Below, one piece after another: positions 35,809-43,981 of a stretch of DNA of 64,000 nucleotides. A model generated the notes under the pieces. It had not been told where the DNA came from and ran no database searches. It worked only from the letters and a program-made list of their open reading frames with translations. Origin of the DNA: JARYLZ01 sp964388275. Lineage in GTDB: Bacteria > Bacteroidota > Ignavibacteria > SZUA-365. The stretch's first letter is position 1; each line of letters begins with the position of its first letter. The translations under genes were made by a program, and so were the position numbers. The stretch spans positions 1-64,000 of the forward strand of contig CAYLZD010000015.1 in the NCBI GenBank assembly GCA_964388275.1. Direction: 5' to 3'.

Positions 35809-36453
35809 ATGAAAGTGAAGAAACACAACTATGAAGGCGACTCTATCAAGGTTTCCTTCGACCTCAACAGGTGCATACATGCGGCTGAATGTCTCACGAA
35901 TCTTCCCGAAGTGTTCGATGCTCATGGGAAACCATGGATACGGCCCGATAAAGCCAAGGCCGACAGAATCGCCGCCACGGTTGAACTCTGTCCCACCGGC
36001 GCCCTGCATTACGAGAGGAAGGACGGTGGCAGGGAGGAAACAGGGGACACATCCAATGTGGCTGCCGTTGCCGTTAACGGTCCTGTCTATGTGCGCGGAA
36101 AGCTGAAACTCGTGAATGCCGAAACCGGAGAGACTTTGCGTGAAACACGGGCGGCGCTTTGCCGATGCGGTTCCTCCAAGAACCGGCCGTTCTGCGACAA
36201 CTCCCATTCCGCCGATCGTTTCTTCGCGCCCGCGGAGTTGAAGGAAGACAGGATGCAGATCGATGAAGCCGCCGGCAGCGCTGACGGCACACTCGAAATT
36301 TCGTACAAGAGCAATGGATCATACGCTTTCAAAGGCCACATGGAGCTGCGGGACCGAGCGGGGAATCTGCTCTCCGAAGGCGATTGCGCATGGCTCTGCA
36401 GTTGCGGTCTGTCCGCGAACAAACCATTCTGCGACGGTTCCCACAAGCGATAA
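35809..36453 (+). CDS. Three-cluster iron-sulfur protein: divergent 4Fe-4S domain plus two CDGSH domains
   Basis: 214 residues. Residues about 10-65 ('DLNRCIHAAECLTNLPEVFD', 'VELCPTGALHYER') form the divergent mono-cluster ferredoxin domain with three visible cysteines. Residues about 120-150 carry 'LCRCGSSKNRPFCDNSH' and residues about 190-213 carry 'WLCSCGLSANKPFCDGSH', each a full C-x-C...C-D-x-S-H CDGSH site binding a 2Fe-2S cluster by three Cys and one His. This domain order is a known bacterial combination. Its redox role is unclear. Cytoplasmic; the gene stands alone with about 160-190 bases on both sides. Confidence 0.93.
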   Translation: MKVKKHNYEGDSIKVSFDLNRCIHAAECLTNLPEVFDAHGKPWIRPDKAKADRIAATVELCPTGALHYERKDGGREETGDTSNVAAVAVNGPVYVRGKLKLVNAETGETLRETRAALCRCGSSKNRPFCDNSHSADRFFAPAELKEDRMQIDEAAGSADGTLEISYKSNGSYAFKGHMELRDRAGNLLSEGDCAWLCSCGLSANKPFCDGSHKR

Positions 36454-36642
36454 TCGGGCGCTGCATCGGTTCGAAGCTCACCGCGGTCCGCAAAACCGCG
36501 GCGCCCCCGCGCTCAGGAGATCGGGGCGGCATGGCCGGATGTGAGAATCGCGACCGAGTCGCTTCGTGAAACTCTGCTGTGCGCGTCCAGAGGTTTTATT
36601 TACGGAAAAAAAATACGAGATTCTACATCAATTATACCGAGC

Positions 36643-37254
36643 ATGACCCCGCCGCGCATTTCCTTGTTTCTCGCCTTCCTGATGTCTGTTGCCGCCTGCG
36701 GGAATGCCCAGTCTTCGCGAAGTGAAGTCCGCTTCACTTCTGTCCATCAAATCGGTTTGTACTGCATGGAATTGGATGAAACACTGGGCGGCGGAGAGGA
36801 AGGCGGAGATGCGGGCAGGTTTACCATACACATGGCAAGGATTCGACCCGCTCTCGGTCCGCAGCAGACTGAAGTGGAATTTCGTTACGTGGAACTCGGT
36901 GATGAGGAAAAACCATGGGAACTGCGCCCGGTTTTGCTCCGTGCGACAGTGACGGGGAACCTGGGGCCCCGCAGTGTGCGCATCGAGTACACTTACCAGG
37001 GCGGCGCGCTTCTCCGATGCAGCTCGTCATATGAAGCTTCGGAATTGAGAGGAACCTACTATTTTTACCAAGGAGACAAGACTCTGGCCATTCAGCGATG
37101 GGAGACCGAATCGGGCAGGCGTTTCGAACCCGTCAAACCCTCGAAAACAGATCAAAGAGCGGCAGCAGAATTCCTGACGGAAGGACGTTTGCTTCACGAT
37201 ATCTTCCTCAAGCTCGCGAAAACCCAGGACTCCATCGACAAGGTCGCGGAATAG
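36643..37254 (+). CDS. Putative lipoprotein of unknown function
   Basis: 203 residues from ATG 36643; the frame is open back to 36541 but that part is unlikely to be coding. The N-terminus 'PRISLFLAFLMSVAACGNAQ' has a lipobox-like V-A-A-C. The body is predicted to be beta-rich, with repeated 'EFRYVEL', 'VRIEYTYQGG', 'GTYYFYQGDKTLAI' strands. A helical tail follows. I do not recognise the family. It lies 52 bases before the P-type ATPase on the same strand and could be cotranscribed with it. Confidence 0.7.
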   Translation: MTPPRISLFLAFLMSVAACGNAQSSRSEVRFTSVHQIGLYCMELDETLGGGEEGGDAGRFTIHMARIRPALGPQQTEVEFRYVELGDEEKPWELRPVLLRATVTGNLGPRSVRIEYTYQGGALLRCSSSYEASELRGTYYFYQGDKTLAIQRWETESGRRFEPVKPSKTDQRAAAEFLTEGRLLHDIFLKLAKTQDSIDKVAE

Positions 37255-37306
37255 CGTTCCGCGATTTTCTCGACAAATAGAACCACCATCACAATCGGAA
37301 ATCTGA

Positions 37307-40054
37307 ATGATCTGGCATACAGCAACGGTCGAATCGCTTCTTGGATTGCTACATACCGATCCGGAGAACGGATTGACCGACGAACTGGCGGCCAAGTCGG
37401 CGGTCGAACACGGTCGCAACGAACTCCCGAAAGAGAAGAGCAAATCCGATCTGCTTCTCTTTCTCGAACAGGTCAACAATCCGATCATTTACATTCTGCT
37501 CGTCGCCGCGCTTTTAACCGCCGTCATTGCGGATCCAACTGATTCCATCGTGATAATCGTGGTTGTTTTCGTCAACACGTTGATCGGATTCTATCAGGAG
37601 AAGCGGGCCGAGGCGGCCCTCAACGCCCTCAAGGAACTAACTTCTCCGACTGCCAGGGTGATAAGAAACGGCAATCAGACGACTATGCCGGCCACAGACA
37701 TCGTCTGCGGAGACATAGTGCTGGTGGAATCCGGTACGAAGGTTCCCGCGGACGTGCGTCTGATGGAGACGCATGAACTCGTGGTCGATGAGTCGATGCT
37801 CACGGGAGAATCCCTGCCGGTCACCAAGCAGGCCGCAGCCGAGATTGCGGAAGATGCGACTTTGGGCGACCGCATCAACATGCTGTACTCCGGCACGGTC
37901 GTGCAGCGCGGCCGGGGAAAGGGCATAGTGACCAACGTCGGCGTGAGTACCGAACTCGGCGCGATAACAAGAAACATAATCGAAGCCGAAGAAACGGTGT
38001 CGCCGTTGCAGTTGCGCCTCGAGAAATTCGGGAAGAAACTCAGCATAGCGATAGGCGTTGCGATACTGCTCATTTTTTCGACCGGCATGCTGCAGGACAA
38101 CTCCTTCGTGGAAATGTTTCTCGCGTCCGTGGCTCTTGCGGTCTCGGCCATCCCCGAGGGCTTGCCTGTCTCAGTGACGGTCGCTCTCTCGATCGGCGTG
38201 TACACTATGGCAAAACGGAATGCCATCATCAGAAAATTGTCGGCCGTGGAAACGCTCGGAAGCACTACAGTCATCTGCACCGACAAAACCGGCACACTCA
38301 CCGCCAACGCGATGACCGTTACCCGCATCGCGGCGGGAGGACGTTGGTACAAGTTAACCGGCCTCGGCTACGATCCGGAAGGCGAAGTGCTCGACGAAAA
38401 CGGTTCGAAAGTCATCATCGAAAACAGGCAGTCGCCGCTCGCTTATGCCCTGCGTATCGGCCTTCTCTGTACTGAATCCAAAGTTGTCGTAGCCAATGGA
38501 AAAGCGAAGTGCATCGGCGATCCCACGGAAGGCGCGCTGATAGTCGCGGCGCGCAAGGCGGGACTCGACCACGACCTCGAGTCGCGGCAGTTTCCGGTCG
38601 TCGATATTCGGCCCTTTGAGTCCGAAAATCAGTATATGGCGATGACCACATACTCGGACGGAGGCAAGTATCTGCTGATCAAGGGTTCCACCGAGCGCAT
38701 ACTGGACATGTCGTCGCGCATGTGGACAGAGAGAGGCGAAATCCCTGTTGACAGAGCCGCCATCGAGGCGCAGGCGTCGCAGATGGCCGAGGAGGCGTTG
38801 AGGGTGATCGCCTTCGCTTATCGCGAAATCGGAGAGCACGAGGAGGTTTTCGACGACGGGGTCTACCGGGACTGCATTTTTGTCGGCCTCCAGGGAATGT
38901 ACGATCCGCCTCGGGAAGAGGCCAGGAAAGCCGTGGCGGCCTGCAAGGAAGCCGGTATAAAGGTTGTCATGATCACCGGCGATCACAAGGACACCGCGAA
39001 GGCGATCGCCTCGCAACTCAAGCTGGACGAAGACCGGATCGATGTCGTTACCGGAGCCGAACTGGAAAAAATGAGCGACGCCGATCTGCTTGAGAGGTCT
39101 CACAGCACCGAAGTGTACGCGCGCGTTTCTCCGATGCATAAGCTGCGCATCGTGAAAGCGCTGCAGGGACGCAAGCATATCGTGGCGATGACGGGCGACG
39201 GTGTCAATGACGCGCCGGCACTCAAAGCCGCCGATATCGGTGTCGCAATGGGATCGGGGACAGACGTCGCCAAAGAGGCCGCGAGCATGGTGGTGGCCGA
39301 CGACAATTTCGCCTCGATCGCATCCGCCGTCCGCTATGGACGGGTGATTTTTGACAACCTTCGCCACATAGTGCTCTTTGTTCTCGCTACGAGCCTCGGC
39401 GGTGTACTGACGGTGGCATCCTCGATACTCGCTCAGTTCCCGCTTCCGTTGCTGGCTGCGCAACTGCTGTGGATCAATCTTGTCACAGACGGAATATCCA
39501 CTTTTCCACTCGCGTACGAGAAAGAGCATGGCAATGTGATGAGACGGCCGCCGCGAGCCTCCAACGCCGGATTGGTACCGGCGCATATGGTCGTTTCAAT
39601 AGTCATCGCCGGCATAGTGATGATGATCGGGACTTTGTTCGTCTACAAGTGGGCGCTGCAAACCTACTCTTTCTATCAGGTGACTCCCGAGCTCAGAGAG
39701 TTGGCCTTGATGAAAAGCAGATCGATGGCTTTCGTGACTCTCGCGTTGTTCCAAATTTGGAACGTGCACAACTCGCGATCGGCCACGCAATCCCTCTTCA
39801 CCATAGGTTTCGCCACCAACAGACCGGTTCTTCTCATCATGCTCGTTTCCCTGACACTGCAGGTGCTGGCGATACATTTGCCCGGACTCAATGACCTGCT
39901 GCACGTCACTCCGCTCACCATTAACGAGTGGTTGATGTGCACAGGCGTATCATTGAGCATCATTGTGGTGATCGAAATCCGGAAACTGTTTGGAAGGAAG
40001 TTGAGCTCCGGAAAGCCGCGTTCAAAACCGGCTCCGGTGGTTCTCGGGGCTTGA
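37307..40054 (+). CDS. P-type cation ATPase, calcium-pump (type II) family
   Basis: 915 residues. An N-terminal cation-ATPase domain ('HTATVESLLGLLHTDPENGL...SAVEHGRNELP') precedes about ten helices. Motifs are all present: 'LTGESLP' in the actuator domain, 'AIPEGLPVSVTVAL' in helix M4 (the PEGLP of SERCA/PMCA-type pumps), phosphorylation site 'CTDKTGTLT' (Asp326), 'GDPTEGALIVAA' in the nucleotide domain, and 'MTGDGVNDAPALKAADIGVAMG'. The helix M6 region ('LLWINLVTDGISTFPLAYE') keeps the N-x-x-x-D of Ca2+ binding. Ca2+ export is most likely; a Na+ or other cation role is possible. Confidence 0.9.
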   Translation: MIWHTATVESLLGLLHTDPENGLTDELAAKSAVEHGRNELPKEKSKSDLLLFLEQVNNPIIYILLVAALLTAVIADPTDSIVIIVVVFVNTLIGFYQEKRAEAALNALKELTSPTARVIRNGNQTTMPATDIVCGDIVLVESGTKVPADVRLMETHELVVDESMLTGESLPVTKQAAAEIAEDATLGDRINMLYSGTVVQRGRGKGIVTNVGVSTELGAITRNIIEAEETVSPLQLRLEKFGKKLSIAIGVAILLIFSTGMLQDNSFVEMFLASVALAVSAIPEGLPVSVTVALSIGVYTMAKRNAIIRKLSAVETLGSTTVICTDKTGTLTANAMTVTRIAAGGRWYKLTGLGYDPEGEVLDENGSKVIIENRQSPLAYALRIGLLCTESKVVVANGKAKCIGDPTEGALIVAARKAGLDHDLESRQFPVVDIRPFESENQYMAMTTYSDGGKYLLIKGSTERILDMSSRMWTERGEIPVDRAAIEAQASQMAEEALRVIAFAYREIGEHEEVFDDGVYRDCIFVGLQGMYDPPREEARKAVAACKEAGIKVVMITGDHKDTAKAIASQLKLDEDRIDVVTGAELEKMSDADLLERSHSTEVYARVSPMHKLRIVKALQGRKHIVAMTGDGVNDAPALKAADIGVAMGSGTDVAKEAASMVVADDNFASIASAVRYGRVIFDNLRHIVLFVLATSLGGVLTVASSILAQFPLPLLAAQLLWINLVTDGISTFPLAYEKEHGNVMRRPPRASNAGLVPAHMVVSIVIAGIVMMIGTLFVYKWALQTYSFYQVTPELRELALMKSRSMAFVTLALFQIWNVHNSRSATQSLFTIGFATNRPVLLIMLVSLTLQVLAIHLPGLNDLLHVTPLTINEWLMCTGVSLSIIVVIEIRKLFGRKLSSGKPRSKPAPVVLGA

Positions 40055-40358
40055 ACCGAACCGTGTGACGCCTACGCATTGACGCCGCCGTGCGGGCGGA
40101 GGCGTTCATCCGGTTATTGTCGGAGGTAACCTGTCGCATGACGCGTCCAAACCGGCTGCTGCGGCGCCTGTTTGACGCCGTCCGTTTTCCCGAATGGATT
40201 TGCTCACACGATTCAGGCCCGTGCGGCGGTTGACGAGGTCCCCCTAACGAATTCCTAACACGGGGCTTGCATTGCCGTAATGGGCCGTTCATAAGTTTGA
40301 ACATCATGGTTCACAAACGCCATATTCAATCATTCACACACTCAATCCGGGGGAATGA
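40055..40358. other. Intergenic region upstream of the phosphate operon
   Basis: 304 bases without a gene. The first half contains a GC-rich hairpin (about 40078-40116, built on ACGCC/GGCGT) that may end the ATPase transcript. The second half holds the symmetric GTTCA array described separately and, at 40267-40272, a -35-like TTGCAT. A purine-rich GGGGGA precedes the porin start. Confidence 0.5.
40287..40313 (+). promoter_or_regulatory. Candidate phosphate-regulator site: GTTCA in three alternating 11-bp-spaced copies
   Basis: GTTCA (40287-40291), TGAAC (40298-40302) and GTTCA (40309-40313) follow each other at exactly 11-bp steps, with TGAAC being the reverse complement of GTTCA. PhoB-type regulators bind repeats at 11-bp spacing, and the element lies 46 bases before a porin-pst operon. 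The sequence does not match the E. coli Pho box, so this is inference from spacing and position. Confidence 0.4.
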
Positions 40359-41693
40359 ATGTCAGTGAAAATCGCAGCGGCAGCGGCCTTGATCATCCTG
40401 TGTGCGCAATCCTCGTCGTTCGCTCAAAGCTCGACCGACGAGAAATCCTCAAAATGGGATGCCGATGCTCAGTCACAGACCTCGACACCGCCTTTCGCAC
40501 CCGCTTCGCAAAGCACGGAAGAAGACTTGAAAAAGCGGATAGAAGAATTGAAAGGACAGCTCGACGGCATGGATGAAGCGGTCAAGGAATTGCAGACCGA
40601 CAGAGATGCTCTGAAGAAAATCAAGGTCAGCGGTTATCTGCAGGTCAATTTCGAGAAAAGTGAAAACCCAAAAGGCCTGGCCACCGATCCGTATGACGAT
40701 GGAGATTTCGTGAAGAGCAGGTTCCGCCTCCGTCGAAGCCGGATCAAGGTGCAGTATGACGCCGGAATCGGAAACATGGTGGTGCAGGCCGACTACTCGA
40801 ATTCCGGATTCAGTCTGAAGGACGCTTATCTGGACTTCACGGAGCCGTGGCTGAAGATGTTTTCACTTCGTTTCGGCGTTTTCAACAGACCGGCTTACGA
40901 GGTCGAATATTCTTCGAGTCAGCGCGAGTCGCCTGAACGGTCGCGCGTGATACAGGCCCTTTATCCGGGCGAGCGGGATCTAGGCGTGATGCTGACGGCA
41001 GTTCCGCAAGACCTCTTCACACTGCAGCTCGCCGGCTTCAACAACACGATCCGGGGTACTTACAGCCAGCAGAATCCGAATTTCGGATCCGAGCCGCTGT
41101 ATTTCATGGGCCGTCTTACGAAGTCCCTCTCCTTCGGCGATGTCGGGCTCGACGTCGGCGTTCACGGCCGCTTCGGCAATGTCAGAGCCAACAGCGGCAA
41201 GGTGTTCGAGAGTGATGTGCCGACGAACGGCGCGCCGGATTCGACTTCCATTATGATAGGCGACGGCGTGAGCAAAGGGTGGTTCGGAGTCGAAGCCCAG
41301 CTCTATTACGATTTCCTGGGGGGCATGAAAATACTGGCCGAGTACATAACCGGCGCCGACGTCAACGAACTGACGGCGACCCGCAGCGCCTTGAGAAAGA
41401 GGGATTTCAACGGTTTCTACGCCATGCTGGTAAAAAACCTCGGCGCTGAGTTCCAGTTGGCGCTCAAATACGACTCCTACACGCCGAATGCTTCGATTTC
41501 TGACGACAGAATCAATCTGGTTTCGGAACTGCCCGTGAGCACCATCGGTGTCGGTTTGCACAATTACACGTTCGCGAACGTCAGGCTCTCCCTCTGGTAC
41601 GATATGATAAGCACCAAAACCAACGACAGACTGCTGCCGAACGATCCGAAGGACAATCTCCTCACCTTCCGCACGCAGTATAGATTCCCCTGA
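40359..41693 (+). CDS. Outer-membrane porin, phosphate-selective (OprP/OprO-like)
   Basis: 444 residues. A signal peptide (1-22) is followed by a Ser/Pro/Gln-rich linker and a short coiled coil (about 54-92, 'DLKKRIEELKGQLDGMDEAVKEL') that could trimerise near the peptidoglycan. Next comes a 16-strand type barrel ('SGYLQVNFEKSE', 'FRLRRSRIKVQYDAGI', 'AYLDFTEPWLKMFSLRFGVFNRP'), with the Arg/Lys-rich strands typical of phosphate-selective porins. It ends in a terminal aromatic strand ('RTQYRFP'). The position as first gene of the pst operon supports a role in phosphate entry across the outer membrane. The start at 40359 has GGGGGA upstream. Confidence 0.87.
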   Translation: MSVKIAAAAALIILCAQSSSFAQSSTDEKSSKWDADAQSQTSTPPFAPASQSTEEDLKKRIEELKGQLDGMDEAVKELQTDRDALKKIKVSGYLQVNFEKSENPKGLATDPYDDGDFVKSRFRLRRSRIKVQYDAGIGNMVVQADYSNSGFSLKDAYLDFTEPWLKMFSLRFGVFNRPAYEVEYSSSQRESPERSRVIQALYPGERDLGVMLTAVPQDLFTLQLAGFNNTIRGTYSQQNPNFGSEPLYFMGRLTKSLSFGDVGLDVGVHGRFGNVRANSGKVFESDVPTNGAPDSTSIMIGDGVSKGWFGVEAQLYYDFLGGMKILAEYITGADVNELTATRSALRKRDFNGFYAMLVKNLGAEFQLALKYDSYTPNASISDDRINLVSELPVSTIGVGLHNYTFANVRLSLWYDMISTKTNDRLLPNDPKDNLLTFRTQYRFP

Positions 41694-41735
41694 ACCGGCA
41701 ACGACACTCTCATTACTAAAGGAAGGATCGCACAT

Positions 41736-42554
41736 ATGTTGAACTCAATCATAGGAAAAGGCCTGCTGCTGGGCTCCGTGTTCGCTCTCAGTACCGGTTT
41801 CAGTTCCGTCGACAAGGTGACGGTGAAGGGATCCGATACGATGGTCATACTTTCGCAGCGTTGGGCCGAACGTTTCATGTCGAAAAATTCGAACATCTCA
41901 ATACAGGTGACCGGAGGCGGATCGGGAACGGGCATCTCCGCGCTGATCAACGGAACTACGGATATCTGCAACGCGTCGCGTCCGATGAAACCCTCGGAAA
42001 TCAAGAAACTCAAGGAGCGTTTCGGCACGATGGGCGTCGAAATCCCCTGCGCGAAGGACGGCTTGTCGCTCTATCTGCATGAGTCCAATCCTGTGGATAA
42101 TCTCACTCTTCAGCAGATCAAGGACATTTATACCGCCAAGATAACAAACTGGAAAGAGGTCGGCGGAAAAGACGCCAAGATAGTCCTTTATTCGCGCGAG
42201 AACAATTCCGGGACGTATGTTTACTTCAAGGACAACGTGCTCAAGGGCGATGACTATTCGGCCTCGTGCCTCAATCTGCCGGGCACCGCGGCCGTCGTAA
42301 ACGCAGTGTCGAAGGATCCCAGAGGCATCGGCTACGGCGGAGCCGCATACGGCAAGGGAATCAAGGAAGTGAAAGTGAACGGATTCGCTCCTACCAAGGC
42401 CAACATCGTCAACGGCAAATATCCCATCACCCGTTTCCTTTACATGTACACGCGGAACAAACCCACGGGAGCGATGAAAAAATTCATCGATTGGATACTC
42501 AGTCCGGAAGGTCAGGAAGTGGTCACCACCGTCGGATACTTCCCGGTCAGATAG
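41736..42554 (+). CDS. pstS: Phosphate ABC transporter substrate-binding protein
   Basis: 272 residues with a short signal peptide. The PBP-like fold shows 'VTVKGSDTMVILSQRWAERF', 'ISIQVTGGGSGTGISALINGTTDICNASRPM' (the phosphate-binding S-G-T-G and S-R loop), 'LTLQQIKDIYTAKITNWKEVGG' and 'IVLYSRENNSGTYVYFKD'. These are all hallmark PstS motifs. It delivers periplasmic phosphate to the PstCA permease. GGAAGG precedes the start, 42 bases after the porin stop. Confidence 0.95.
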   Translation: MLNSIIGKGLLLGSVFALSTGFSSVDKVTVKGSDTMVILSQRWAERFMSKNSNISIQVTGGGSGTGISALINGTTDICNASRPMKPSEIKKLKERFGTMGVEIPCAKDGLSLYLHESNPVDNLTLQQIKDIYTAKITNWKEVGGKDAKIVLYSRENNSGTYVYFKDNVLKGDDYSASCLNLPGTAAVVNAVSKDPRGIGYGGAAYGKGIKEVKVNGFAPTKANIVNGKYPITRFLYMYTRNKPTGAMKKFIDWILSPEGQEVVTTVGYFPVR

Positions 42555-42685
42555 CGCGGCCCGGCGAAGCGGAGCACGGGAAGCGACGGCGCCTTCGCCC
42601 ATGCTGAGAATCGGGCAACGGCGGTGTCGCGTCCCCGTCCATGCGGGATGCAAAGTGGGATGAAGATATCAGAAAAGGTCACAGA

Positions 42686-43978
42686 ATGAACGAAGGCGAG
42701 AACGCTCATACGGGCGGCGGGAAGACGCCGCAGGATCGAGCTGCTTCGGAAGGGGCGTCGACCCGCAGGAACCGCGCAATCCCGAACAGGTTCCTGCGGC
42801 ATAAACCGCTGAAGTACGGGAAGAAGCTGTATCCGGGTGAGTTCATAGCCGAACGCCTCATACAGGGCGTTGCCATAATGTCCATTGGCGTCATACTCGC
42901 CATTTTTTACTACGTATTCCAGGAGTCGACCTGGGCGTTCCGAGCCCACGAGGCATCCGCGGATAATGCCGCCGTCGAAACGCTTTCCGGACAATATGCT
43001 CCGGAAAGCTATTCGCCTGCCGGAGACGAGCGGGATTCCGCGGAAGAGGAACTCCGTCCGGATACGTACGGCGGAGAGATTATCGGCACAGCGGAGCAGG
43101 AGGCCGGGGTTCCCGCCGAGTCCGCCGGTTCGCTGCGGCACGGCCGTGACGCTTCGTTGAGCCTCGAGACGTCGGGCAACAACGATCCTGTCGAGATCAG
43201 GCAACTGCTGCTTCCGAACGACATAATCGACAATGTTCCCGCCTATATCTGGCAGCCGATCAGCCGCGTGCCCAAATACAGTTTCGTGCCTCTGATGGTC
43301 GGCGCATTGAAGGTCACGATAATCGGCATACTCATCGCCTCGCCCATCGCCATTCTGGCCGCGCTTTTTACAACCTCTTTCGCGCCCCGATGGATGCGCG
43401 AGATACTGAAGCCTGCAATCGAAATCCTGGCGGGTTTCCCTTCCGTGGTCATCGGTTTCTTCTGTCTAATCACCATCGCTTCCGTGATGCAGGAAATCAC
43501 CGGTTCCGTCTATAGATTGAATTCGTTGGTCGGAGGCATCGGCATGTCCCTCGCCGTCATCCCGATAATTTTCACGGTCACCGAGGACGCCTTGTCGGCG
43601 GTGCCGAGATACATGAGGGAGGCGAGCATAGCACTTGGAGCTTCGCGCTGGCAGACGGCCTGGAGGGTGGCGCTTCCGGCAGCGACACCCGGGGTATTCG
43701 CCGCCGTCATACTGGGTTTCGGACGGGCTTTCGGCGAGACGATGATCGCCCTGATGGCTACAGGCAACGCGGCTATGGTATCGTGGGATATACTCGAATC
43801 CGTGAGGACGATGGCGGCGACAATCGGTGCGGAGATGGCGGAAGTGGAGTTCCAGAGCGTGCACTACGGAGTACTGTTCCTCATCGGCGCAATTCTCTTC
43901 GTTGTGACATTCACCCTGAACGCGGTGGCCGAATTTTACGTCCGGCGGCGTCTGATCAGGCGTTTCCAGGGGAATTGA
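42686..43978 (+). CDS. pstC: Phosphate ABC transporter permease PstC with large loop insertion
   Basis: 430 residues from ATG 42686 (ATG 42641 is a possible alternative), against about 300-320 in typical PstC. The C-terminal half is a standard permease with six-helix core and the 'EASIALGASRWQTAWRVALPAATPGVFAAVILGFGRAFGETMI' EAA loop. After an N-terminal tail (about 50 residues, hydrophilic) and helix 1, there is a roughly 110-residue loop (nt 42925-43260) rich in Glu, Ala, Ser and Asp before helix 2. In ordinary PstC this periplasmic loop is about 40 residues. It pairs with PstA, which also has an insertion. Confidence 0.93.
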   Translation: MNEGENAHTGGGKTPQDRAASEGASTRRNRAIPNRFLRHKPLKYGKKLYPGEFIAERLIQGVAIMSIGVILAIFYYVFQESTWAFRAHEASADNAAVETLSGQYAPESYSPAGDERDSAEEELRPDTYGGEIIGTAEQEAGVPAESAGSLRHGRDASLSLETSGNNDPVEIRQLLLPNDIIDNVPAYIWQPISRVPKYSFVPLMVGALKVTIIGILIASPIAILAALFTTSFAPRWMREILKPAIEILAGFPSVVIGFFCLITIASVMQEITGSVYRLNSLVGGIGMSLAVIPIIFTVTEDALSAVPRYMREASIALGASRWQTAWRVALPAATPGVFAAVILGFGRAFGETMIALMATGNAAMVSWDILESVRTMAATIGAEMAEVEFQSVHYGVLFLIGAILFVVTFTLNAVAEFYVRRRLIRRFQGN

Positions 43979-43981
43979 GCT

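Noticed and set aside
36643..37254. CpcT/CpeT-like lyase
   Set aside because: Overall beta-rich layout gave a hint, but none of the conserved family motifs could be found.
38354..39586. 410-residue open frame antisense to the P-type ATPase
   Set aside because: The ATPase motifs are intact on the other strand; no fold or start signal is seen here.
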